In this document: one piece after another, positions 7,500 through 12,311 of the stretch
Numbering within the stretch: the first letter of the stretch is position 1
Layout of the letters: the number at the start of each line of letters is the position of its first letter
Source of the DNA: an uncultured Lachnospiraceae bacterium
Lineage (GTDB): Bacteria; Bacillota; Clostridia; Lachnospirales; Lachnospiraceae
Direction: 5' to 3'
Assembly (NCBI GenBank): GCA_947565255.1
Contig: CANOFI010000042.1
Location: 1 to 12,311 of the forward strand
DNA length: 12,311 nt
Notes under the pieces: generated by a model
Seen by the model: the letters and a program-made list of their open reading frames with translations, nothing else
Told to the model about the DNA's origin: nothing
Databases searched by the model: none
Translations under genes and position numbers: made by a program

Positions 7500-8300
7500 C
7501 TATTCTTCATTGCTTTTTTCGCTGCTTGCGTAAATTTTATTAATCATTCTGGCAATCGGACGCGGCCAGAACCCGCACATGATTTCCAAATCCTCTTTTT
7601 TACGGATATTCTCACTTAAATTCTGTGTCGTCGTCGACTCGGCATAAATGCGGTGTGCCATGAGCTGTTTCGGAACATAGACAAAGCTTCCCTTTTTCTT
7701 CGATAACTTCGACCATGCACGGTAATCGCAGCTGTTCTTTAATTCCATATCAAAAACTTCTCTTCCGGCATTTTTTTTCACAAATGTTACAGAAGGACAG
7801 CAAATCGGACATCCAAAGGACAAAATTCTTCTTCTCACAAAAATACTTCCATAAAAGGCCGGACAACGCATCGGAAAATTCATCAGACGTTTTACCTTTA
7901 ACAGCTTATTCGTTCTTACCTTTTTATCGTGCTTCAGTTCATAATATTCGGTATAGGCAATGATGACATCATCCTGCTTTCTTTTATTGATGTAGTGCAG
8001 AATATTTTCCAGATAGTCCGGTTCATACAAATCATCCTGATGCACAATGGTAACCAGCTCCGTTTTTGCCCTGGAATATGCATAATTCCAGTCTCCACCC
8101 ATCGAGACCGGATGCGGGTTCACACACATTTTTAAATCGTATTTCCTGCATATTTCCTCTAAATAAGCATTCGGCGTTGAGGTTGCAAGTAAAATCTGGC
8201 TTTTTACCGTCTGCTTTTTAACGGATTCGATTGATTTACCCAAATGCGGATTTTCTTTGTATGCGCATATTACAAACGTATGATCTTTTCCTGTATACAT
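7500..8300 (-). CDS. family 2 glycosyltransferase
   Basis: This is a GT-A type glycosyltransferase of 266 aa, probably cytoplasmic or membrane-associated; no membrane span is evident. The N-terminus HTFVICAYKENPHLGKSIES is the nucleotide-sugar binding start of family 2 enzymes. TIVHQDDLYEPDYL (84-97) carries the DxD-like QDD motif for metal and sugar nucleotide. CDYRAW (191-196) and the later MAHRIYAEST (214-223) match the conserved second half. Donor and acceptor are unknown. The frame runs back to an ATG at 8354 lacking any ribosome binding site. The ATG at 8300 has a perfect AAGGAG (8307-8312) with a 6-nt spacer, so the 18-residue acidic extension is probably not translated. A cysteine cluster CPICC (164-168) is unusual for this family. 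It is co-transcribed with the thioesterase (57 nt upstream) and the flippase. Confidence 0.9.
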   Translation of the reverse strand: MYTGKDHTFVICAYKENPHLGKSIESVKKQTVKSQILLATSTPNAYLEEICRKYDLKMCVNPHPVSMGGDWNYAYSRAKTELVTIVHQDDLYEPDYLENILHYINKRKQDDVIIAYTEYYELKHDKKVRTNKLLKVKRLMNFPMRCPAFYGSIFVRRRILSFGCPICCPSVTFVKKNAGREVFDMELKNSCDYRAWSKLSKKKGSFVYVPKQLMAHRIYAESTTTQNLSENIRKKEDLEIMCGFWPRPIARMINKIYASSEKSNEE

Positions 8301-8357
8301 AGTCTTCTCCTTATCTTCTTCAACATCTGCTTCAACATATTTTTGAGCTGTCATCGT

Positions 8358-8816
8358 TTAATATACTTTTTTTCTTCGTTCTTTGCGGAGAATCGCATTC
8401 TCCCATTCCTGTCTTTCTTCATCGGTTTCCAGTACCAGACGGTTAACTCTGACGGGGTTTTCCCTTTCATCCAGGGCAACGATAATCAAATACGCCTCAT
8501 TAATAATTTTTTTCTCACCATCCAGTTCTTCTACATACGTGCGCACACGTACTTCCATGGAAGTATTCCCTACATATGTGACATTTGCACAAAGCGTGAC
8601 GGTATCGTTGGCATGCGCCGGCGCCTTAAAATGAAGCATATCCACCAGCACAGTCGTGACATTGCGCTCGGAGTGACGCCTTGCACAGACTACAGCCACC
8701 GTATCAATCCACTCCATCAGCGTTCCGCCGAACAGACGTCCATAACCGTTTAAATGCGCCTGGGTTACCATTTGTACCTGTTCCGTATAGGAATCTCTGA
8801 CTCTCTTTTCTTTCAT
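8358..8816 (-). CDS. acyl-CoA thioesterase, hotdog fold (YciA/YkhA type)
   Basis: This 152-residue protein has the hotdog thioesterase fold, hydrolysing acyl-CoA to free acid and CoA in the cytoplasm. HLNGYGRLFGGTLMEWID (21-38) is the family motif, with Asn23, Gly-Gly 30-31 and the likely catalytic Asp38. VDMLHFKAPAHANDTV (58-73) is the second conserved block. Length and motifs match the broad-range acyl-CoA hydrolases named YciA, YkhA or BFIT-like; chain length preference cannot be read. The C-terminus is a highly charged helix (about 131-150). The ATG at 8816 has GTGAGG 8 nt upstream and lies about 50 nt after a good promoter. It leads an operon with a glycosyltransferase and a flippase, whose functional link to it is not obvious. 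Confidence 0.93.
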   Translation of the reverse strand: MKEKRVRDSYTEQVQMVTQAHLNGYGRLFGGTLMEWIDTVAVVCARRHSERNVTTVLVDMLHFKAPAHANDTVTLCANVTYVGNTSMEVRVRTYVEELDGEKKIINEAYLIIVALDERENPVRVNRLVLETDEERQEWENAILRKERRKKVY

Positions 8817-8864
8817 ACCATGGTCCTCACAATATTTTTATAATTCCCTGCACAAGTCGTAATC

Positions 8865-8893
8865 ATCATACCATGAAATTTTACAAAATTCAA
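8865..8893 (-). promoter_or_regulatory. sigma-A promoter for the thioesterase-glycosyltransferase-flippase operon
   Basis: On the minus strand it reads TTGAAT (8888-8893), a 17-nt spacer, then TATGAT (8865-8870) with an extended -10 TG. It begins 3 nt after the stop codon of the phosphoribosyltransferase gene, with no terminator between, so read-through from the NAD module is also possible. A near-palindrome GAATTTTGTAAAATTTC overlaps the -35 and part of the spacer and could be an operator. Confidence 0.7.
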
Positions 8894-8896
8894 GAT

Positions 8897-10357
8897 TTAA
8901 TGAATACTGTTATGTATTCTTTCCCGAATCTGTATAAAAGTTTCCTCCTTTTGCAATTTTCCATCTTTATAAACAGTCTCTAATAACGTGTCATCCGACA
9001 TTCCATACAGCTGGTCCTGACATTTGAATTCCCCGTTTTCACAATATACACGGCAGCATCCTTTATGGGACTTTTTTAACTGGTCCGTATCTGTCTTCGG
9101 GTCTTTATAGATAAAGTATTCCCTGCCGTCAATAACGCCATAGGACGCTTTCATTGCAATTCCAAATGTGTCTCTTGTGAGAACCACCATACTTTCCTCT
9201 TCAAACATTGCCGTAAAACAAAACGCGCCGACGCCGAATGTAATGCAGTTTGCGGCAAATTTCAGCTCCTCCAGCTGCCTCCAGATTTCCTTTACCCGTT
9301 CGAGCGTGCATCCGTCCCCGTATATGATTCCAATGTGGTCATCCAGCACCTTATAGCCCTTGGAATTGACGGTTCCTCCAAACAATTCCCACAATCTCTG
9401 AACCGTTTTTACCGATATGTCTATAATGTCACCGCTGTCCGGGCGGACCAGAAGCTTTCCGTTGTGATTCATAATTTCATCCCTGCACTGCGGTAAAACG
9501 TGATTGACCATATTCCAGTAATCGTATGTGTCCGATACCATACTAAAGGATGTATCTGGATATAATTTTGTCAGTAATTTTTTGACAAATGTAACTTCGT
9601 CTCCGTCCACAGAATAATTTGCACCCATTACAGAATGCTCTGTCGATACGGCCCCTAATCCAATCCGGTTTTTCCCACAGTCTGCGTGGTACATTTTGTC
9701 AATATAACAAAGAGCCGGTATGGTGCTCGTTTTATCAAAGGACAGAAGCCAGGCCGCCGATGTGCGGATGGATTCCTGCATGCATGACATTCCCCTCATT
9801 CCGAAATCAGCCATCGCCATGGAAGGATTGACGCACTCCACCGTTTTTTCATAATATGCGTCCGCCGCTTCCCGGTACATATTTGCAACGGTTGCATGAC
9901 AGCAGGTTTTCCATAATTCGACCTGCAGAATACATTCAATCCACTGTGTGAGCCACGCAAATTCTGGATGGGTATTGGTCAGCTCAATGCAGGGAACACC
10001 CATATTTACTTTTGTCCCCTCCGGCAGCGCCCGGATTTCCAACGGCAGATATCCCAGCCTGTGCAATGCGGAAATTTTCTCAAGGTCATAATTTTCAGAA
10101 CCAATCTGAATGTTCATGTATTTTGTATACATGCTTACAATTTCACTCTCATCTGCTTCGAAAAAGTTTTTTTGAAAATATTCGATTAAATATTCTTTAA
10201 TAAACGCCTGCAGTCCAAAAAAAATCATTTTATCCGTATCCCGGAACATCGATTTTCTCGGAACCCAGTAAGATACCAGTTTTGTCAGCCCTTCCGGATA
10301 CATTCTGTCATGTGTCTGTTTATATGTATCGCTCAATAATAATGCCATTGTATCCAT
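8897..10357 (-). CDS. nadV: nicotinamide/nicotinate phosphoribosyltransferase, NAMPT (NadV) family
   Basis: This cytoplasmic enzyme joins a pyridine base to PRPP to give NMN or NaMN in NAD salvage. It has 486 aa (human NAMPT 491). Conserved landmarks are DTYKQTHDRMYP (10-21, Tyr12 matching human Tyr18), ADFGMRG (183-189, Phe185 and Arg188 in the base pocket), STEHS with His241 matching the phosphorylated human His247, LLVRPDSGD (302-310, Arg305 in the phosphate site), NSKGYK (331-336) and YGDG (346-349). At the place of human Asp219, which reads the carboxamide, this protein has Ser211 (KTST), as nicotinate enzymes do. The base used is therefore uncertain, and the nicotinamidase-like gene upstream suggests nicotinate. 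GGAGAGG lies 9 nt before the ATG, and the PRPP synthetase stop is 4 nt upstream, so the two are tightly coupled. Confidence 0.92.
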   Translation of the reverse strand: MDTMALLLSDTYKQTHDRMYPEGLTKLVSYWVPRKSMFRDTDKMIFFGLQAFIKEYLIEYFQKNFFEADESEIVSMYTKYMNIQIGSENYDLEKISALHRLGYLPLEIRALPEGTKVNMGVPCIELTNTHPEFAWLTQWIECILQVELWKTCCHATVANMYREAADAYYEKTVECVNPSMAMADFGMRGMSCMQESIRTSAAWLLSFDKTSTIPALCYIDKMYHADCGKNRIGLGAVSTEHSVMGANYSVDGDEVTFVKKLLTKLYPDTSFSMVSDTYDYWNMVNHVLPQCRDEIMNHNGKLLVRPDSGDIIDISVKTVQRLWELFGGTVNSKGYKVLDDHIGIIYGDGCTLERVKEIWRQLEELKFAANCITFGVGAFCFTAMFEEESMVVLTRDTFGIAMKASYGVIDGREYFIYKDPKTDTDQLKKSHKGCCRVYCENGEFKCQDQLYGMSDDTLLETVYKDGKLQKEETFIQIRERIHNSIH

Positions 10358-10361
10358 TCTG

Positions 10362-11183
10362 TCAGTCCTCTCCTATTTCTTCGCAGTTCATCACTTTTAT
10401 CAGTTCGTGCTCCTTTGTAAAAATACTGTCTGTTGTATAAATCTTTTTTAATAACCCGCTGCCAATCAGCTGCCCTTCCAGAATCGTATTTTCGCAGTGT
10501 GTAATATACAGATATATGTCTTTTGCGCCAAGCTCCTTCAGCTTCTGTGCAGAATAGTAGAACGTGCCGCCTTTTGAAGAGATATCATCCACAATCAGCA
10601 CTCTTTTTTCTTTCACATGCTCTGCGCCGGCGACATCCAGTCCCATAATTTTTCCCGTTTTCCAGTCTCTTTTTTTGATTCCGAAAGCGTAGGGAAGAAA
10701 GGACATTTCCGAATATCGTTTGCATGCTCCCTCATCCGGATAAAACATCACCAAATCCTGCGTGTCATCCTGCCTGTAAATATCCTGAACTGCCTTTTCG
10801 ATATATGGCTTCGGGGTTCTTACCCGAATATGGTCAATCAGAGCCAGACTTACACTGGAATGCGGATCTAATACGACAACCTGAGAAAAACCCAGGCTGT
10901 TAATCAGTTCGGAAAAATATTTCAGCGTAAAGACGTCTTCCTCATTTTTTACACGGTCCATTCTCGCATTTGGGATATATGGCATAAAAAGCCGAATGTT
11001 TTTTGCGCCGTCCGACTGTAATTTTCTGGTGAGATAATAAAGCGCGATTAATTCTATATCGTTTTCATAATTCCATGCTATGTCTATGTCATTTTCATTC
11101 CCCATATCAAATTCTTTTTTCAGCAGCATTGTGCCGTCAGGGTACTGGTTGATATTAATGATGATATTCCTTATTTTTATCAT
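10362..11183 (-). CDS. prs: divergent ribose-phosphate pyrophosphokinase (PRPP synthetase) of the NAD-salvage type
   Basis: This enzyme makes PRPP from ribose-5-phosphate and ATP and here probably supplies the phosphoribosyltransferase that follows 4 nt later. Motifs are shifted from the housekeeping form: PYIPNARMDR (68-77, usually PYFGYARQDR), DPHS (106-109, usually DLHA), GIKKRDW (about 168-174) and the PRPP loop VDDISSKGGT (198-207, usually VDDMIDTAGT). At 273 aa it is about 40 residues shorter than the housekeeping type. This matches the short Prs proteins paired with NadV in some bacteria and phages. The longest frame starts at ATG 11279, without a ribosome binding site and overlapping a TATAAT box. 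The ATG at 11183 has GGAGG 10 nt upstream and begins at the fold's first strand (MIKIRNIIIN), so I use it. The 305-aa form is not excluded. Confidence 0.9.
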   Translation of the reverse strand: MIKIRNIIININQYPDGTMLLKKEFDMGNENDIDIAWNYENDIELIALYYLTRKLQSDGAKNIRLFMPYIPNARMDRVKNEEDVFTLKYFSELINSLGFSQVVVLDPHSSVSLALIDHIRVRTPKPYIEKAVQDIYRQDDTQDLVMFYPDEGACKRYSEMSFLPYAFGIKKRDWKTGKIMGLDVAGAEHVKEKRVLIVDDISSKGGTFYYSAQKLKELGAKDIYLYITHCENTILEGQLIGSGLLKKIYTTDSIFTKEHELIKVMNCEEIGED

Positions 11184-11269
11184 ACAAATGGTTCCTCCAT
11201 TTCTTGTTACATCATAAATCTGAGATTCATGACTGTCATTCGCCGAATAAGCAGACTCATTCTTCTCTC

Positions 11270-11300
11270 CAACACTCATTATATCTTATTTACACGACGC
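11270..11300 (-). promoter_or_regulatory. possible second promoter for prs-nadV
   Basis: The minus strand has a perfect TATAAT near 11276-11271, with TTCAGG 17 nt upstream as a poor -35. It overlaps the upstream ATG at 11279, which argues that translation of prs starts further down at 11183. The -10 is good and the -35 weak, so confidence is limited. Confidence 0.35.
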
Positions 11301-11429
11301 CCTGAAGGTCTGTTGTCTGGCTGATAGTTCAACAAACTTACCTGTCTGTCTATCCATCTGCCGCGTTAACGCATGCATTACGTCGTACTCTATGAGTATG
11401 GAATGCCCTTCTGGTATCGTTTCTATCAT
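11286..11429 (-). CDS. possible 47-aa leader ORF, unrecognised
   Basis: I recognise no family. The frame begins ATG-ATA-GAA (MIETIPEGHSILIEYD) and ends ARQQTFRASCK, 102 nt before the prs start at 11183. The same frame is open without a start codon back to 11514, where the two operator repeats would read NLPKRFK and NLPDRFI. There is no convincing ribosome binding site (AAAAGAG lies about 12 nt upstream). Several DNA palindromes fall inside it, so the open frame may be accidental or a gene remnant. It would be the first ORF of the prs-nadV transcript if the 11458-11486 promoter is used. Confidence 0.22.
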   Translation of the reverse strand: MIETIPEGHSILIEYDVMHALTRQMDRQTGKFVELSARQQTFRASCK

Positions 11430-11437
11430 GCATGATA
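11424..11437. repeat. 14-bp perfect palindrome
   Basis: TATCATGCATGATA is perfectly self-complementary. It lies about 20 bp downstream of the -10 of the operator-bearing promoter, near the predicted transcription start. It could be a protein site; as RNA it has no loop and would not form a good hairpin. Confidence 0.6.
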
Positions 11438-11457
11438 TCTGCTCTTTTCGGAATTTT

Positions 11458-11486
11458 TTTATAAACCTATCAGGTAAATTTTTGAA
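11458..11486 (-). promoter_or_regulatory. operator-covered promoter for prs-nadV
   Basis: The minus strand reads TTCAAA (11481-11486), a 17-nt spacer and TATAAA (11458-11463). It begins 16 nt downstream of the nicotinamidase stop codon. One ACCT-N3-AGGT site fills the spacer and the other abuts the -35, a typical repressor arrangement. Both hexamers are fair rather than perfect. Confidence 0.5.
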
Positions 11487-11501
11487 CCTTTTAGGTAAAT
11501 T
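11463..11501. promoter_or_regulatory. tandem operator pair ACCT-N3-AGGT, 21 bp apart
   Basis: On the plus strand, AAACCTATCAGGTAAATT (11463-11480) and GAACCTTTTAGGTAAATT (11484-11501) agree at 15 of 18 positions. Each contains the dyad ACCT-N3-AGGT (11465-11475 and 11486-11496). Centres are exactly 21 bp apart, two helical turns, so two dimers would sit on the same face of the DNA. They cover the promoter at 11458-11486. A NAD-responsive repressor is the natural guess; I cannot match the motif to a known regulator. Confidence 0.55.
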
Positions 11502-11502
11502 A

Positions 11503-12027
11503 TTATAAACTTTCTACATTTATCTGGCACATTTTCATAGTTTGCAAAGCGGCTTTATGTGAATCCGGCGTTACCCCTGCACATAATCCGGCATCTACTG
11601 TAATTTCTGCTTCCGGAAACATTGCCTTCAAAATCAGGGCGTTGGATACGACACAAATATCCGTGCAGAGGCCAACCAGCTCTATCTCCTTCATTTCCAG
11701 ACCATGCTGTTCTTTTGTTTTGTCCCAGTACAGCCACCCGAATGTGCCTTTGTCAACACAAATGCTGTCTGTTGTGTCTAACTGGTCTGATATCTGCCAT
11801 CCGTCTGTATTTTTGATACAGTGCTTTACCGGCAGCTTTTTTCCCTCCGGCGTGTCGAGATAATTTTCTCCGTGCGTATCTCTTGTAAAAATAATTTCAT
11901 CCTTGTGTTCTTTATATTCTTCAATCCGTTCCTTTACCTTCTGCACAATTGCCTGCGCTTCTTTTGTTCCCAGGGAACCATCGATAAAATCATTCTGCAT
12001 ATCTATTACAATTAATGTTTTTTTCAC
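11503..12027 (-). CDS. isochorismatase-fold cysteine hydrolase, probable nicotinamidase
   Basis: This 174-residue protein has the isochorismatase/nicotinamidase fold and probably deamidates nicotinamide to nicotinate and ammonia in the cytoplasm. The catalytic triad is readable: Asp9 in VIDMQNDF, Lys93 in VDKGTFGW, and the nucleophile Cys125 in GLCTDICVVSNAL. The metal site of nicotinamidases (D-x-H plus later His) fits TRDTH (48-52, Asp50 and His52) and His69, although one further metal-ligand His of the Mycobacterium enzyme is not obvious. The start is GTG 12027 with a perfect AGGAGG (12035-12040) 7 nt upstream. Its place before prs and nadV supports nicotinamidase over the isochorismatase or N-carbamoyl amidase alternatives. 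A 21-bp inverted repeat lies in its leader, and operators for the next genes begin right after its stop. Confidence 0.88.
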   Translation of the reverse strand: MKKTLIVIDMQNDFIDGSLGTKEAQAIVQKVKERIEEYKEHKDEIIFTRDTHGENYLDTPEGKKLPVKHCIKNTDGWQISDQLDTTDSICVDKGTFGWLYWDKTKEQHGLEMKEIELVGLCTDICVVSNALILKAMFPEAEITVDAGLCAGVTPDSHKAALQTMKMCQINVESL

Positions 12028-12060
12028 TATGAATCCTCCTATTATTTCTTAAATTCCGGT

Positions 12061-12081
12061 CATATCTTTATGACAGATATG
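12061..12081. promoter_or_regulatory. inverted repeat CATATCT-N7-AGATATG in the nicotinamidase leader
   Basis: Two perfect 7-bp arms (12061-12067 and 12075-12081) are separated by 7 nt, 21 bp in all. The repeat lies 20 nt upstream of the ribosome binding site. No T-run follows it toward the gene, so it is not a terminator; an operator or leader hairpin is possible. It differs from the ACCT-N3-AGGT sites. Confidence 0.45.
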
Positions 12082-12090
12082 TTTATCTTC

Positions 12091-12119
12091 TATACACGTA
12101 CCTTTTAAATACGATACAA
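12091..12119 (-). promoter_or_regulatory. weak candidate promoter for the nicotinamidase gene
   Basis: The minus strand reads TTGTAT (12114-12119), a 17-nt spacer, then TGTATA (12091-12096); the -10 is poor. AAAAGGTA within the spacer resembles half of the operator seen at 11486-11496. Otherwise 12028-12208 shows no gene. Confidence 0.3.
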
Positions 12120-12208
12120 ACTCTGTAATTACTTTTTCTTAAGGGACATTTTGTAATTTTCTGCGCACAGCTGCATATGCTGCTCCATATCAGTATAAAA
12201 TTTTTATT

Positions 12209-12311
12209 TCAGGCCTGCGCTGTCTTATTTTTTCTGGGAGCCTTTTTTTTGACTGACGCCCGTTCATACAATCTGCTCGGCCGATTTGGTCCCGTTGTTA
12301 TGAATTCTTCC
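12209..12311 (-). CDS. C-terminal tail of a truncated protein, possibly winged-helix
   Basis: Only the last 33 codons are inside the window, starting from the second base on the minus strand, and they end at TGA (12209-12211). The tail reads GPNRPSRLYERA followed by a lysine/arginine-rich end (KKKAPRKNKTAQA). The 'RPxxLY' phrase with a basic end resembles the wing and C-terminus of some winged-helix regulators, including NrtR, the Nudix-like repressor of NAD genes, but this is a weak resemblance on few residues. A competing frame (GRIHNNGTKSAEQIV, stop near 12264) is also open to the edge. I prefer this frame because it is longer and ends in a protein-like tail. Its position before NAD-salvage genes fits a regulator, though that is inference. 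Confidence 0.42.
   Translation of the reverse strand, partial: EEFITTGPNRPSRLYERASVKKKAPRKNKTAQA

Larger units (their letters stand above)
11184..11502 (-). other. 319-nt intergenic region: promoter-operator, palindromes and leader of the prs-nadV operon
   Basis: This gap holds, in transcription order, two ACCT-N3-AGGT operators over a promoter (11458-11501), a run of palindromes (11363-11437) spanned by a 47-codon ORF, a second TATAAT box (about 11271-11276), and a leader with a hairpin GAATGAG-TCTG-CTTATTC (about 11263-11246) before the ribosome binding site of prs. I see no match to the ykkC/PRPP or NAD riboswitch motifs I know and no terminator for the upstream gene. Base composition at 11300-11440 looks less AT-rich and more palindromic than the surroundings. 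Confidence 0.6.

Noticed and set aside
8301..8354. 18-residue extension of the glycosyltransferase from ATG 8354
   Set aside because: No ribosome binding site is present, while ATG 8300 has a perfect AAGGAG with a 6-nt spacer.
11184..11279. 32-residue N-terminal extension of the PRPP synthetase from ATG 11279
   Set aside because: It lacks a ribosome binding site, overlaps a TATAAT box, and does not fit the fold's start, whereas ATG 11183 has GGAGG at good spacing.
11184..11300. Riboswitch (PRPP/ykkC or NAD type) in the prs leader
   Set aside because: I see only one simple hairpin and none of the conserved motifs I know for those classes; a covariance search would be needed to claim one.
12264..12311. 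Alternative right-edge frame ending GRIHNNGTKSAEQIV
   Set aside because: It is only 15 codons, against 33 in the competing frame with a protein-like basic tail; it cannot be fully excluded without more sequence.
1..12311. Insertion sequence, prophage, CRISPR array or tRNA
   Set aside because: I found no transposase or integrase motifs, no regularly spaced repeats and no cloverleaf on either strand.

Overview
The window looks like a chromosome segment from a low-to-mid GC Gram-positive anaerobe of the Clostridia, most likely Lachnospiraceae-like. This rests on AGGAGG-type ribosome binding sites, sigma-A promoters with extended -10 boxes, a Gram-positive yaaR-holB pair, ClpA with ClpS, and a mini-protein resembling a Gram-positive sorting signal. 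Every gene I accept is on the minus strand. I see no rRNA, tRNA, CRISPR array, insertion sequence or integrase.

In transcription order (right to left) there are four blocks. (1) At 12311-8897, after the tail of a truncated, possibly winged-helix protein, come a nicotinamidase-like cysteine hydrolase, a divergent PRPP synthetase and a NAMPT-family phosphoribosyltransferase. Together these form an NAD-salvage module: deamidate nicotinamide, make PRPP, join PRPP to the pyridine base. A 319-nt gap between hydrolase and synthetase holds a promoter covered by two near-identical ACCT-N3-AGGT operators exactly 21 bp apart, a cluster of palindromes, a 47-codon ORF and a second possible promoter. (2) At 8893-6234, a clear sigma-A promoter drives a hotdog acyl-CoA thioesterase, a family 2 glycosyltransferase and a 12-TM polysaccharide flippase. 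(3) At 6077-5746, a 64-aa membrane protein that looks like an isolated sortase-type tail has its own promoter and terminator. (4) At 5713-1, closely packed genes run clpS, clpA, signal peptidase I, an Orn/Lys/Arg decarboxylase-family PLP enzyme, yaaR and holB (cut by the left edge). A second good promoter lies inside the 3' end of the decarboxylase gene, so yaaR-holB can be expressed separately. The order decarboxylase - yaaR - holB recalls Bacillus subtilis yaaO-tmk-yaaQ-yaaR-holB, but tmk and yaaQ are missing here.

Several starts were moved from the longest ORF to an internal start with a proper ribosome binding site (yaaR, signal peptidase, clpS, flippase, glycosyltransferase, PRPP synthetase). 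The most interesting parts are the NAD module with its operator pair and a NAPRT-like residue in the phosphoribosyltransferase, the palindrome-rich leader, and the autonomous sorting-signal-like mini-gene. All family assignments come from reading motifs by eye; no database search was possible.
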